From Alphaproteobacteria bacterium AO1-B (GTDB lineage: Bacteria; Pseudomonadota; Alphaproteobacteria; Rhizobiales; Stappiaceae): DNA of 64,000 nt. Under the pieces are notes generated by a model. It saw nothing but the letters and a program-made list of their open reading frames with translations, had not been told where the DNA came from and ran no database searches. The position numbers and the translations under genes were made by a program. Positions within the stretch are counted from its first letter, which is position 1, and each line of letters starts with the position of its first letter. Below are positions 9,550-20,564 of this stretch, piece after piece. The DNA lies in assembly GCA_001890945.1 (NCBI GenBank), contig MLAX01000001.1, positions 248,001 to 312,000 on the forward strand, in the 5' to 3' direction.

Positions 9550-9939
9550 TTAGCTCCACACGGGGCTTGTGAATATTGCGACGCAGGTCAGGAAGCCTGC
9601 GGTCCAGGCCAGTGAGCGTGGGTTTGATCGATCCGTCCAGTAGCAAAACACATAAATCACCCGCAGCATCACAAATAGGACTGCCAGCTGGTTGATCCAG
9701 TAGTCGGACCCGCCTTGACCGATCCCGACGATGACAGAGATGGCAAAAAGAGGAAAAGCCTCAAAGCCGTTGGCCTGAGCTGCTTGCGCCCGTGCCCGGA
9801 ACCCCTCGCGCCAATAGTCAGGATCGCGCGGATTGGCGTTATTAAAGTCCTTGTTCAGCTTTGCCGGAAAGGCCGAAAGGATCGGAAGAATGGCGGCGGC
9901 AAGGATGCACCAGATGGCAAGCGGCACAGTTATCTCCAT
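9550..9939 (-). CDS. MAPEG family membrane protein
   Basis: About 129 residues from the ATG at 9939; another in-frame ATG lies at 9972 and neither has a clear ribosome site. Four hydrophobic segments, with REGFRARAQAAQANGFEAFPLF between the first two, match the MAPEG fold (membrane-associated proteins in eicosanoid and glutathione metabolism). Bacterial members are small inner-membrane proteins, mostly without a defined substrate. Single-gene unit. Confidence 0.85.
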   Translation of the reverse strand: MEITVPLAIWCILAAAILPILSAFPAKLNKDFNNANPRDPDYWREGFRARAQAAQANGFEAFPLFAISVIVGIGQGGSDYWINQLAVLFVMLRVIYVFCYWTDRSNPRSLAWTAGFLTCVAIFTSPVWS

Positions 9940-10053
9940 GACGTCGAGATTGGGGTGCGCCTTCATTCGCATGCAAATTGAGTGATATCAACGCCAATCG
10001 CGCAAGTGCGTCTTTAAGTATCCATCCGTCAGCAAAACAGCGGAGGAGCGAAC

Positions 10054-10428
10054 ATGTCCGTTTGCGATTGGCAGTCCTTTATTTCACAGACCGACAAGAG
10101 AATGGCCGATCTTCGGAGTGGCATCCCCGGTGTCACTAAAGGGTTTCACGACGTGGCTCGCTCGGCCATCAGTCCGGGCGCTTTGGATTCGAAGACCAAA
10201 GAATTGATCGCTCTTGCGATTGGAATTGCGGCGCGCTGCGATGGTTGTCTTGCCTACCACTCCAAGGCGGCCGCAAAATATGGTGCGAGCCGGGAAGAGA
10301 TCATGGAAACGATCGGTGTCGCGGTTTATATGGGCGGCGGCCCGTCGATGATCTATGGAGTCGAAGCGCTGGCGGCATTCGATGCACTTTCCGGACACGG
10401 CGCATCCGAGGCCCAAGACCCTAAGTAG
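10054..10428 (+). CDS. Carboxymuconolactone decarboxylase family (AhpD-like) protein
   Basis: 124 residues. The CxxC-x3-H redox motif is present as CDGCLAYH, followed by AAAKYGASREEIMETI, the helical AhpD core. AhpD-type proteins are disulfide reductases or peroxidase partners; substrate not determined. GGAGGAG stands before the ATG. It stands alone on the plus strand. Confidence 0.9.
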   Translation: MSVCDWQSFISQTDKRMADLRSGIPGVTKGFHDVARSAISPGALDSKTKELIALAIGIAARCDGCLAYHSKAAAKYGASREEIMETIGVAVYMGGGPSMIYGVEALAAFDALSGHGASEAQDPK

Positions 10429-10561
10429 TATTCAGAAGATTGGCTGTTTATCCGCTGAGAATGTTGGGCGCAGCCTTAAACTGTCATAATAGGGTCTGAA
10501 CCTTTGGCTATGGCATCCGCGAAATTGGGAAACATGCCCCAACGTCGCAAGAGGATTCCCT

Positions 10562-11017
10562 GTGCCAAAAACCACCGTGTTGTTTGTGTGTCCCGACAAC
10601 AGTTTGCTCGGGCCGATGGCCGAAGCCTGCCTCAACGCCAGAGGCAACGGTCTTATGAGGGCTTTCTCAGCAGGCCTTCAGCCTGCGGCGCAGATCAGCA
10701 AGAATGTCAGCCGCCTTTTGTCGGAACATGGCGTGAGCGCGCAAGGCCTTTCGCCGAAATCCATTGATGTGTTTTTGATGCCATATGCAATCGTGCCGGA
10801 TCGGATCATTTATCTGAGCGACGTAAAGGCGATCCTTCAACCGTCGTCCTGGAAGGGGACAACATCAAGCCATCGGTGGAGCGTGACGGATGGCGGCGCC
10901 TTGAGCGATGATTTTGTGGCCTGTTCTTGTTACCTTAAACGTATCTGGCAAGCGATTGACGGCCTGATTGATCCGTCCGTTCCATCGGAGCTTTCCACCG
11001 GCAACAAGGTTGCCTGA
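10562..11017 (+). CDS. Low-molecular-weight phosphotyrosine phosphatase-like protein, P-loop degenerate
   Basis: 151 residues from a GTG start with AAGAGGA upstream. The N-terminus VLFVCPDNSLLGPMAEA fits the LMW phosphatase / arsenate reductase fold. In the C-x5-R-S P-loop the cysteine is kept (C10), but arginine is replaced by L16 and serine by G17. Without the arginine, phosphate or arsenate binding should be poor, so an active phosphatase is doubtful. The second half (FVACSCYLKRIWQAIDGL) resembles the C-terminal helix of the fold. No ars genes nearby. Confidence 0.65.
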   Translation: MPKTTVLFVCPDNSLLGPMAEACLNARGNGLMRAFSAGLQPAAQISKNVSRLLSEHGVSAQGLSPKSIDVFLMPYAIVPDRIIYLSDVKAILQPSSWKGTTSSHRWSVTDGGALSDDFVACSCYLKRIWQAIDGLIDPSVPSELSTGNKVA

Positions 11018-11116
11018 CGGAAATTTGTAGAGTTTCCGCGGGAGCCTTTGGATTTTCGCCAAATTGTAGGCTAAGAGTGGCGGCATCTTGGGACGTCATT
11101 CAGGGACTGATTCGTT

Positions 11117-11650
11117 ATGAAGCGTGCGGCAAACTTGGGTTTGGTTGTGGGGTTGGTGATTCTCGCTGCGGGATGCCAGAGGCTTTCCGGCGGACCGAAT
11201 TATGCTGCTCCGCTGCCCGCCACGCCGACGACGCCGGTTAACTCCGGTGCTTTGCAGCCGCTTGACCCTGCAGTCCCGGGATCTGAAACCGCGACAGCCG
11301 GGCTTGATGGAACCGCACCCACAACCGACGGTGCCGTGGCAGCCGTGACACCTCCTGCGAACGCTCAACAAGTGGGCCGTACCGACCTCCTCGGCGGCTG
11401 GAAACTGGCCTCTGGCGCCGACAATTGCATGGCATTCATGACCTTGACGACCTGGTCTGGTGGCTACCGTGCAAATACCAGAGGTTGTGCGACGCCGGTG
11501 CTGACCGGAATTTCCGCATGGGATCTGAATGGCAATCAGGTGGTCTTGAAGGATGGGAGCGGGCAAACTGTTGCGCAGCTCTACTCAAGCCAATCCGGGC
11601 GGTTTGACGGCCAGACGGCAACTGGAGTGCCGGTCTCTCTTTACCGTTAA
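11117..11650 (+). CDS. Omp19-like lipoprotein, AprI/Inh protease-inhibitor domain
   Basis: 177 residues with a lipobox (ILAAGC, C20), so a lipoprotein. A proline/threonine-rich low-complexity linker (about 30-85) precedes a C-terminal beta-barrel domain starting at LLGGWKLASGADNC. The ending, with AQLYSSQSGRFDGQT, closely resembles Brucella Omp19, a surface lipoprotein of the AprI/Inh metalloprotease-inhibitor fold. The two cysteines of that domain could form the family disulfide. Likely a periplasmic or outer-membrane protease inhibitor; the target is unknown. Confidence 0.85.
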   Translation: MKRAANLGLVVGLVILAAGCQRLSGGPNYAAPLPATPTTPVNSGALQPLDPAVPGSETATAGLDGTAPTTDGAVAAVTPPANAQQVGRTDLLGGWKLASGADNCMAFMTLTTWSGGYRANTRGCATPVLTGISAWDLNGNQVVLKDGSGQTVAQLYSSQSGRFDGQTATGVPVSLYR

Positions 11651-11723
11651 CAGCCCTCGGTATTTTTTCTGGACAATGCTCGTAATGCGTGTATTTTTGC
11701 GTGGTCAACTAAGGACTGTGCAA

Positions 11724-12509
11724 ATGTCAAAATATGAACCGTTGCGGGAGCACTTGGCCAGAATGGACGACGTGGTGTGGGCCGCGAAGCTGGACGAGGT
11801 GGAGGAGATCATCGGATCAAACCTGCCGCGCAGTGCCAGAGAGCATCGCACCTGGTGGGCCAATTCCGGCGGTAGTCTGGTGCATCAAAATGCTTGGCTG
11901 GATGCTGGATGGCGTGTCGAGCGGACGGACCTGAACCGGGACGTCATCATTTTCCGGCGCCTCCGGATCGGGGGAACCAACATCGCTGCCCAGAGCCAAC
12001 GCGCGCAAAAGGATGTTCGAAACCCTCAGCGCGTTGCCGAAAAGCGGTTGACCCGGGAAATGGCTTCCTTGCGGCAGCCGGCGACCGTGACCCTGCGGAC
12101 CGAGTGGACGACACTTGGTGACGTTCAAAAGACACCCTGTTCCAATTCAACGATCCCGAGGGATGCGGGCGTTGTCCGTTTCGCCGCCATGGATGGTGAA
12201 GAGGTCAGGACAGTGATCATTGCAACGCAATCGATCCACAAACTCTACCGCGCTCTTCGTTTGGAGATGAAGGGCATGTCCGGGTCTGATGAAGATTTGC
12301 CAGCACTCAAACTCATTAGCAAATCCGGTTTTGACCCGAAGCAGCCCATTGAATGCGATGTTGTGAAATCTGGAAATGCTTGGCTGCTCACCGATGGGCG
12401 TGGCCGCAAAGCCAAAATGGATGACAAGACAGAATGTCATCTCGTGGCGCAACTCCTTTACGTGCAAGAGCTTCAATCCGGCCGGACGAGCAAGCTTTTG
12501 CAGGTTTGA
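11724..12509 (+). CDS. DUF7662 domain-containing protein of unknown function
   Basis: 261 residues from the ATG at 11724 (AAGGA upstream). Residues about 4-75 read as the DUF7662 pattern: YEPLREHLARMDD, EIIGSNLPRSAREHRTWWANSG, AWLDAGWRVERTDL. A basic, probably unstructured stretch follows. The last 110 residues form a second region containing a conserved-looking WLLTDGRGRKAKMDD that I do not recognise. It is followed by a terminator and stands alone. Confidence 0.65.
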   Translation: MSKYEPLREHLARMDDVVWAAKLDEVEEIIGSNLPRSAREHRTWWANSGGSLVHQNAWLDAGWRVERTDLNRDVIIFRRLRIGGTNIAAQSQRAQKDVRNPQRVAEKRLTREMASLRQPATVTLRTEWTTLGDVQKTPCSNSTIPRDAGVVRFAAMDGEEVRTVIIATQSIHKLYRALRLEMKGMSGSDEDLPALKLISKSGFDPKQPIECDVVKSGNAWLLTDGRGRKAKMDDKTECHLVAQLLYVQELQSGRTSKLLQV

Positions 12510-12557
12510 CGGGGCCGCCGCACCCTGATCATGTCCTCCAAAATTTCTCAGGGTGGT

Positions 12558-12588
12558 CCTCTCCAGCGCCTGCTGGAGAGGATTTTTT
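12558..12588 (+). terminator. Rho-independent terminator after the DUF7662 gene
   Basis: A perfect 10-bp stem CCTCTCCAGC / GCTGGAGAGG with a GCCT loop, followed at once by ATTTTTT. It lies 48 bases past the stop codon. Confidence 0.9.
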
Positions 12589-12787
12589 GTTTCTCTCTCA
12601 AGTCGTTGGTTGACGAATGCCTGAGATCGGGAGTTTTAATTGATTTAAAGGCAAAACTCACTTCTCGTGGTTCCAACTGGCAGTCCCGCAAACATGTCAT
12701 GTCAGAAGAGTCGTAACGCTTTTTGATAGCTTGCATCTGCGACGTTTTGACAGTATCCCGCCCCCAAAAGGTCACGCCTTACCCTCC

Positions 12788-13978
12788 ATGGACTTGCAGG
12801 ATGGAGCTCAGCACTTGAAGCTGGAATTGCCGGTCAACCGCGCCTTGGGCGCCCGCTACGATGCGCTTGTCGCATCCGGTGATATTTCTGAAGACCCGGT
12901 TCAGCGCGAGGCAGTCCGGCATCTTGATCTTCTCAACACCCGCCTTGGCGAGACACGACTGGCTTCTAAGAAGAGCTCGCTTGGCTGGCTGTTTGCCAAG
13001 AAAAAGAACCAGCTCTGGGCCTCCGTTCAGGGGCTATATATGTGGGGCGGAGTCGGTCGGGGCAAAACCATGCTGATGGACCTCTTCTATGAGGTCACCG
13101 TGATCCGGCGCAAACGGCGTGTGCATTTTCATGAATTCATGGCCGATGTGCATGAACGGATCCATGCGCACCGGCAGGCGCACAAGCGGGGCGAAGTCAA
13201 GGGTGACGATCCGATCCCGCCCGTGGCGGCGCAAATCGCCGAAGAGACCCGGCTGCTTCTCTTCGATGAATTTTCCGTCACCGACATCGCCGATGCGATG
13301 ATCCTGGGGCGACTGTTCACCCAGCTGTTCGAGTTGGGGGTGATCGTTGTCGCCACCTCGAATGTGGACCCGGATCTTCTCTACAAGGACGGTTTGAACC
13401 GGCAGCTTTTCACGCCGTTTATCGGACTGTTGAAGTCCAAGGTCAGCGTGTTGCACCTGGATTCACCGACCGATTACCGGCTTGAAAAACTTGCAGGATC
13501 TCCCGTCTATTTGACGCCGCTTGGGGATGAGGCGCGCGCTCAGATGGACGATCTCTGGCAACGTCTGACTCACGGTATGCCGACGCACAAGGAAGAGCTC
13601 GAAAATAAGGGCCGGAAGATCCCCGTTCCCTGCACGGCAGCCGGTGCGGCACGGTTTACATTCGACGATTTGTGTATGCAGCCGCTTGGGGCAAGTGATT
13701 ACCTGCGTATTGCGCATGCCTACAGCACGCTTTTTATGGACGATGTGCCGGTGCTGTCGAAAGCCCGGCGCAATGAAGCCAAGCGATTTATCACACTTAT
13801 TGATACGCTTTACGATAACGGCATCAAACTGATCATCTCCGCTGCGGCTGAACCGGCCGATCTTTACGTGTCGACAGACGGAACGGAGGCCTTTGAATTC
13901 GACCGGACGGCCTCGCGGCTGATCGAGATGCGTTCAGAAGCCTATCTGGCGGGTGAACGGCGGGAAAGACACGCATAG
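12788..13978 (+). CDS. zapE: AFG1/ZapE family ATPase
   Basis: 396 residues from the ATG at 12788; a TTG 19 codons upstream is also in frame, but neither start has a strong ribosome site. Walker A is WGGVGRGKTMLMD and Walker B LLLFDEF, with the AFG1 signature FHEFMADVHERIH between them and the sensor-like VATSNVDP. ZapE interacts with the cell-division Z-ring in E. coli, and AFG1 orthologues assist mitochondrial protein turnover. It lies directly upstream of mdh, a common alphaproteobacterial order. Confidence 0.92.
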   Translation: MDLQDGAQHLKLELPVNRALGARYDALVASGDISEDPVQREAVRHLDLLNTRLGETRLASKKSSLGWLFAKKKNQLWASVQGLYMWGGVGRGKTMLMDLFYEVTVIRRKRRVHFHEFMADVHERIHAHRQAHKRGEVKGDDPIPPVAAQIAEETRLLLFDEFSVTDIADAMILGRLFTQLFELGVIVVATSNVDPDLLYKDGLNRQLFTPFIGLLKSKVSVLHLDSPTDYRLEKLAGSPVYLTPLGDEARAQMDDLWQRLTHGMPTHKEELENKGRKIPVPCTAAGAARFTFDDLCMQPLGASDYLRIAHAYSTLFMDDVPVLSKARRNEAKRFITLIDTLYDNGIKLIISAAAEPADLYVSTDGTEAFEFDRTASRLIEMRSEAYLAGERRERHA

Positions 13979-14136
13979 GTATGCATTCCCTATAGGGGAG
14001 GAATGTGTGCGGGAATAAATGAAAAAATTTGGTTTTGCTGGCGCAATATACTTCTGGCGAGGTTGCGCGGGCGGAACAAAGGGAGTAGTGCCATCGTCAG
14101 TCATCGGCGGATGGCATGGAGTTCCATCTTACGTAA

Positions 14137-15114
<978 letters not shown>

Positions 15115-15184
15115 GAACGCGCCTGCCGACGAGTTTTAGCGGCCGCCCCGTGTTGGGGCGGTCCTCCGACAACGGGGGAAACAC

Positions 15185-16384
15185 ATGAACATTCATGAAT
15201 ACCAGGCCAAGGCCGTGCTGAAGGAATTCGGTGCACCAGTGGCCGAGGGCGTTGCGATCTTTTCTGCTGATGAAGCAGAAGCCGCTGCCAAAAGCCTGCC
15301 GGGCCCGCTTTGGGTCGTCAAATCCCAGATCCACGCTGGTGGCCGCGGTAAGGGCAAGTTCAAGGAATTGGATGCAGATGCCAAGGGCGGTGTCCGCCTG
15401 GCCTTCTCTTTGGACGAAGTTAAAGCGCATGCAGCAGAAATGCTTGGCAATACGCTGGTGACAGCCCAGACCGGGGAAGCTGGCAAGGTTGTCAACCGTC
15501 TCTACATCGAAGATGGCGCGGACATTGAGCGTGAGCTTTACCTCTCCATCCTTGTTGACCGCACCGTCGGCCGTCCGGCATTCGTTGTGTCCACCGAAGG
15601 CGGCATGGACATTGAAGCTGTGGCCGAAGAGACCCCGGAAAAGATCATCACGCTTCCGATTGATCCGGATACGGGTGTCACTGAGGCGGATGCTGCCAAG
15701 CTTTGCGATGCGCTCGAATTGACCGGCGCGGCACGCGAAGACGGCTTTAAACTCTTCCCGATCCTGCACAAGGCGTTTGTCGAAAAAGACATGGCGCTGC
15801 TGGAAGTGAACCCGCTGATCGTCATGAAAGACGGCCACCTGCGCGTTCTCGACGCCAAAGTGTCCTTCGATGGCAATGCGCTGTTCCGCCACGACGACAT
15901 CATGGCCCTCCGCGATGAGACCGAAGAAGACGCCAAGGAAATCGAAGCGTCCAAATACGATCTCGCATACGTTGCTCTCGACGGTGACATTGGCTGCATG
16001 GTCAACGGCGCCGGCCTCGCCATGGCGACCATGGATATCATCAAGCTCTACGGTGCAGAGCCTGCCAACTTCCTCGATGTTGGTGGTGGCGCGACCAAGG
16101 AGAAGGTGACGGCTGCATTCAAGATCATCACGTCTGATCCGAACGTCAAAGGCATCCTGGTCAACATCTTCGGCGGTATCATGCGCTGCGACATCATCGC
16201 GGAAGGCGTTCTCGCTGCTGTGACCGAAGTCGGTCTGCAGGTCCCGCTCGTTGTGCGCCTTGAAGGCACCAATGTTGAGCTCGGCAAAAAGATCATTTCC
16301 GAAAGCGGAATGAATGTGATCGCTGCTGACGATCTCGACGACGCCGCCCAGAAAATCGTGAAAGCCGTTAAGGGGGGCGCGTAA
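15185..16384 (+). CDS. sucC: Succinyl-CoA synthetase beta subunit (ADP-forming)
   Basis: 399 residues. ATP-grasp N-terminal domain ([27 protein letters not shown]) and C-terminal ligase domain ([16 protein letters not shown]). With SucD it converts succinyl-CoA to succinate with formation of ATP. AACGGGGGAAA precedes the ATG. The stop is followed immediately by the sucD ATG, so the two are translationally coupled. Confidence 0.98.
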   Translation: MNIHEYQAKAVLKEFGAPVAEGVAIFSADEAEAAAKSLPGPLWVVKSQIHAGGRGKGKFKELDADAKGGVRLAFSLDEVKAHAAEMLGNTLVTAQTGEAGKVVNRLYIEDGADIERELYLSILVDRTVGRPAFVVSTEGGMDIEAVAEETPEKIITLPIDPDTGVTEADAAKLCDALELTGAAREDGFKLFPILHKAFVEKDMALLEVNPLIVMKDGHLRVLDAKVSFDGNALFRHDDIMALRDETEEDAKEIEASKYDLAYVALDGDIGCMVNGAGLAMATMDIIKLYGAEPANFLDVGGGATKEKVTAAFKIITSDPNVKGILVNIFGGIMRCDIIAEGVLAAVTEVGLQVPLVVRLEGTNVELGKKIISESGMNVIAADDLDDAAQKIVKAVKGGA

Positions 16385-17293
16385 ATGTCGATCCTCGTCA
16401 ATAAAGACACGAAAGTTATCGTTCAGGGCCTGACCGGCAAGACCGGCACGTTCCACACGGAACAGGCTCTTGAGTACTACGGCACCAAGATGGTGGCCGG
16501 TGTGCACCCGAAAAAGGGTGGTGAAAAATGGTCTGCCGGCGTCGAAGGCGCCGCAGAGCTGCCGATCTTTGCTTCCGTAGGTGAGGCAAAGGAAGCGACC
16601 GGTGCTGACGCATCCGTGATCTACGTTCCGCCGGCAGGCGCGGGCGCAGCGATCATCGAAGCGATCGATGCGGAAGTCCCGTTCATCGTCTGCATCACCG
16701 AAGGCATTCCGGTTGCCGACATGGTCAAGGTCAAGGCGAAGCTGGAGAAATCCAAGTCCCGTCTTCTCGGCCCGAACTGCCCGGGTATCCTGACCCCTGA
16801 AGAATGCAAGATCGGCATCATGCCGGGCTCCATCTTCAAGAAGGGTTCCGTAGGTGTTGTATCGCGCTCCGGCACACTTACCTACGAGGCGGTCTTCCAG
16901 ACCTCCAACGCAGGCCTCGGCCAGACAACGGCTGTCGGCATCGGCGGAGACCCGGTCAAAGGCACCGAATTCATCGACGTCCTGGAAATGTTCCTGGCCG
17001 ACGACGAAACACAGTCGATCATTATGATCGGTGAAATCGGTGGTTCTGCGGAAGAAGAAGCGGCTCAGTTCCTGAAGGACGAAGCAAAGAAAGGCCGCAA
17101 GAAGCCGATGGCTGGCTTCATTGCGGGCCGCACGGCGCCTCCGGGCCGCACCATGGGTCACGCAGGTGCTGTGATCTCCGGTGGCAAAGGCGGCGCTGAA
17201 GACAAGATCGCTGCGATGGAAGAGGCCGGTATCAAGGTGTCTCCGTCCCCGGCGAAGCTCGGTGAAACACTTCTCGAAGTGTTGAAGGGCTAA
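16385..17293 (+). CDS. sucD: Succinyl-CoA synthetase alpha subunit
   Basis: 302 residues. CoA-binding Rossmann domain ([17 protein letters not shown]) and a C-terminal domain with the phosphorylated active-site histidine in [14 protein letters not shown]. The start abuts the sucC stop with no gap. Partner of SucC in substrate-level phosphorylation. Confidence 0.98.
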   Translation: MSILVNKDTKVIVQGLTGKTGTFHTEQALEYYGTKMVAGVHPKKGGEKWSAGVEGAAELPIFASVGEAKEATGADASVIYVPPAGAGAAIIEAIDAEVPFIVCITEGIPVADMVKVKAKLEKSKSRLLGPNCPGILTPEECKIGIMPGSIFKKGSVGVVSRSGTLTYEAVFQTSNAGLGQTTAVGIGGDPVKGTEFIDVLEMFLADDETQSIIMIGEIGGSAEEEAAQFLKDEAKKGRKKPMAGFIAGRTAPPGRTMGHAGAVISGGKGGAEDKIAAMEEAGIKVSPSPAKLGETLLEVLKG

Positions 17294-17513
17294 ATGCAAA
17301 AGAAAATCCACTGCGGATTACGGAAACTGTTTACGTTTCCTGCTGCATGGTGAAAGGATAGGTTACGGCGCGGCAACGTGCCGTGACCTTTGGGTAAACA
17401 CCCAATATTTCGAGGGGCCGGTGGTGCGCATCGGTCTTTGTAGGGAACCGGCCGCGGGCCAGTTTTTTGGCTCGCCAAAGAATAAGGGCGGAGAAGCCCT
17501 CCGCTGAGTGAAC

Positions 17514-20501
17514 ATGGCACGGCAGGAAGCGAACAACGTATTCGCACTGACGTCGTTGCTTTACGGCGCCAACGCAGCCTATATCGAAGACCTCTACGCC
17601 AGCTATAAGACTGATCCCAATTCGGTTGATCCGGAGTGGCGGGATTTCTTCGCGGCATTCCAGGATGAAAAAGACGCGGTTTTGAAAGAAGCCCGCGGCG
17701 CGCCCTGGAAACGGAAAGACTGGCCGCTGGAGGCCAGTGGCGACCTCGTCAACGCGTTTGACGGCAATTGGGCGCCAATCGAGCAGAAGCTCGAAACCAA
17801 GCTCAAACAGAAAGCGGATACGACCGGCACACCAATGTCGGATGCCGAAGTTCATCAGGCAACACGCGACTCCGTGCGGGCGCTGATGATGATCCGGGCA
17901 TACCGCATGCGCGGTCACTTGCACGCAGATCTCGACCCGCTGCAACTTGCGACGCCCGGGGATCACGAAGAGCTGCACCCCTCATCCTACGGCTTCACCG
18001 AAGCTGATTGGGACCGCAGGATCTTCATCGACCATGTCCTGGGTTTGGAATATGCAACCATTCGCGAGATGCTGGACATCCTGAAGCGAACCTATTGCTC
18101 GACGCTGGGCGTTGAGTTCATGCATATTTCTGATCCGGCAGCAAAGTCGTGGTTGCAGGAGCGCATTGAGGGTCCGGACAAGCAAGTTGCTTTCACCTCC
18201 GAAGGCAAGAAGGCGATCCTCAACAAACTTGTTGAAGCTGAAGGTTTCGAAAAGTTTCTGGACGTCAAATACACCGGCACCAAACGTTTCGGCCTCGATG
18301 GCGGTGAAGCACTGATCCCGGCGCTTGAACAGATTATCAAGCGCGGCGGTCAGATGGGCCTCAAGGACATCGTCCTCGGTATGGCCCACCGCGGACGCCT
18401 CAACGTGCTGACCCAGGTGATGGGCAAACCGCACCGCGCCGTGTTCCACGAGTTCAAGGGCGGCTCTTACGCGCCGGACGATGTGGAAGGGTCGGGTGAT
18501 GTGAAATATCACCTTGGCGCATCTTCGGATCGCGACTTTGACGGCAATAATGTCCACTTGTCATTGACAGCCAACCCGTCTCACCTCGAGATTGTAAACC
18601 CGGTCGTTCTTGGTAAGGCGCGGGCGAAGCAGGATCAGCTGGCGGCGAAGGAAGACGGCACGTTTGTTGAAACAACAGAAGTCGAACGCAGCACCGTTCT
18701 GCCGCTTCTGCTTCACGGTGATGCGGCCTTTGCTGGTCAGGGTGTGGTTGCTGAGTGTTTCGGCCTTTCCGCACTGCGTGGTCACCGCACGGGCGGTTCG
18801 ATCCATGTGATCATCAACAACCAGATCGGCTTTACGACGAACCCGCGTTTCTCGCGTTCTTCGCCGTATCCGTCCGATATGGCGAAGGTGATCGAGGCAC
18901 CGATCTTCCACGTGAATGCGGATGATCCGGAAGCCGTTGTCTTTGCAGCCAAGATCGCAATCGAATACCGGCAGACTTTCGGTCGCCCGGTTGTGATCGA
19001 CATGATCTGCTATCGCCGCTTTGGCCACAACGAAGGCGACGAACCGGCGTTCACGCAGCCGATCATGTACCGCAAGATCCGCAAACATCAGACAACCTTG
19101 CAGCTGTATTCCGACCGGCTGATCAAGGAAGGTGTGATGAGCCAGGAAGACGTCGACCGCATGAAAGCGGCTTGGCGTACGCATCTGGACACTGAGTTTG
19201 ACTCCGGTCAGGCGTTCAAGCCCAACAAGGCCGACTGGCTCGACGGCAAATGGGCCGGATTGAAACGGGCGGATGACGAAGAAGATCCGCGCCGCGGTGA
19301 AACCGGTGTTGCAATCGATGAGCTGAAAGACATCGGTCGCAAGCTGACCAAAATCCCGGACGACTTCAACGCACACCGCACAATCGCACGGTTCATGAAC
19401 AATCGTGAGCGGATGATTGAGACGGGTGAAGGCATAGATTGGGCAACCGCGGAAGCATTGGCGTTTGCGACCTTGCTAAAGGAAGGCCATCCAATTCGTT
19501 TGTCCGGTCAGGATTGTGAGCGCGGCACGTTTTCGCAGCGGCATTCCGTGCTCTATGATCAGGAGAACGAAAACCGCTACATTCCGCTGAACCATGTCGG
19601 GGAAGGCCAGCAGCGCTACGAGGTCATCAACTCGATGCTCTCCGAAGAAGCGGTGCTCGGTTTTGAATACGGCTACTCGCTCGCTGAACCTCGTGCCCTC
19701 ACCTTGTGGGAAGCACAGTTTGGTGACTTCGCCAACGGTGCGCAGGTTCTGTTCGATCAGTTCATTTCGTCTGGCGAGCGCAAATGGCTGCGTATGTCGG
19801 GTTTGGTCTGTCTGTTGCCTCACGGCTATGAAGGTCAGGGCCCCGAACACTCTTCGGCGCGGCTTGAGCGGTTCTTACAGCTGTGTGCGGAAGACAACAT
19901 GCAGGTGGCGAACTGTTCGACACCGGCGAACTACTTCCACATCCTGCGCCGTCAGCTGTGCCGCGATATTCGTAAGCCGCTGATCCTTATGACGCCGAAA
20001 TCGCTTCTGCGTCACAAGAAAGCGGTGTCGAAGATCGAGGAACTTGGACCGGACAGCACCTTCCACCGTTTGCTGTGGGACGATGCGGAATCCAACCCGG
20101 CGGCAGAAACCAAACTGGTGTCTGACGACAAGATCAAGCGTGTCGTGATGTGTTCCGGCAAGGTCTACTACGATCTTTACGAAGAACGCGAAAAGCGTGG
20201 CATCGATGATGTCTACTTGATCCGTGTCGAACAGCTCTACCCGTTCCCGAAAAAGGCTCTGATGATGGAGCTGGCCCGTTTCCCGCAAGCGGAAATGGTC
20301 TGGTGCCAGGAAGAGCCGAAGAACATGGGCAGCTGGTTCTTCGTTGAGCCTTATATCGAGTGGGTCCTGGAACAGATCGATGCCAAGCACAAGCGCCCGC
20401 GTTATGCAGGCCGCGCGGCAATGGCGTCCACGGCTACGGGTTTGATGTCCGCGCATTTGGCCCAGCTGCAGGCATTCCTCGAAGAGGCACTCGGAAACTG
20501 A
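17514..20501 (+). CDS. sucA: 2-oxoglutarate dehydrogenase E1 component
   Basis: 995 residues from the ATG at 17514; a GTG two codons upstream is also possible. Thiamine-diphosphate E1 that decarboxylates 2-oxoglutarate and succinylates the lipoyl arm of SucB. Visible are the N-terminal ALTSLLYGANAAYIEDLY segment, GMAHRGRLNVL, the ThDP motif beginning GDAAFAGQGVV and NNQIGFTT, and the C-terminal LMTPKSLLRHKKA. A 220-bp leader follows sucD, so a second promoter is possible. Confidence 0.97.
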   Translation: MARQEANNVFALTSLLYGANAAYIEDLYASYKTDPNSVDPEWRDFFAAFQDEKDAVLKEARGAPWKRKDWPLEASGDLVNAFDGNWAPIEQKLETKLKQKADTTGTPMSDAEVHQATRDSVRALMMIRAYRMRGHLHADLDPLQLATPGDHEELHPSSYGFTEADWDRRIFIDHVLGLEYATIREMLDILKRTYCSTLGVEFMHISDPAAKSWLQERIEGPDKQVAFTSEGKKAILNKLVEAEGFEKFLDVKYTGTKRFGLDGGEALIPALEQIIKRGGQMGLKDIVLGMAHRGRLNVLTQVMGKPHRAVFHEFKGGSYAPDDVEGSGDVKYHLGASSDRDFDGNNVHLSLTANPSHLEIVNPVVLGKARAKQDQLAAKEDGTFVETTEVERSTVLPLLLHGDAAFAGQGVVAECFGLSALRGHRTGGSIHVIINNQIGFTTNPRFSRSSPYPSDMAKVIEAPIFHVNADDPEAVVFAAKIAIEYRQTFGRPVVIDMICYRRFGHNEGDEPAFTQPIMYRKIRKHQTTLQLYSDRLIKEGVMSQEDVDRMKAAWRTHLDTEFDSGQAFKPNKADWLDGKWAGLKRADDEEDPRRGETGVAIDELKDIGRKLTKIPDDFNAHRTIARFMNNRERMIETGEGIDWATAEALAFATLLKEGHPIRLSGQDCERGTFSQRHSVLYDQENENRYIPLNHVGEGQQRYEVINSMLSEEAVLGFEYGYSLAEPRALTLWEAQFGDFANGAQVLFDQFISSGERKWLRMSGLVCLLPHGYEGQGPEHSSARLERFLQLCAEDNMQVANCSTPANYFHILRRQLCRDIRKPLILMTPKSLLRHKKAVSKIEELGPDSTFHRLLWDDAESNPAAETKLVSDDKIKRVVMCSGKVYYDLYEEREKRGIDDVYLIRVEQLYPFPKKALMMELARFPQAEMVWCQEEPKNMGSWFFVEPYIEWVLEQIDAKHKRPRYAGRAAMASTATGLMSAHLAQLQAFLEEALGN

Positions 20502-20564
20502 TCACGAAGGGGGCGGTGGCCCCCTTCATCGAAATTGGCCTGGGAAATTTAAGAGAAGGCAACC

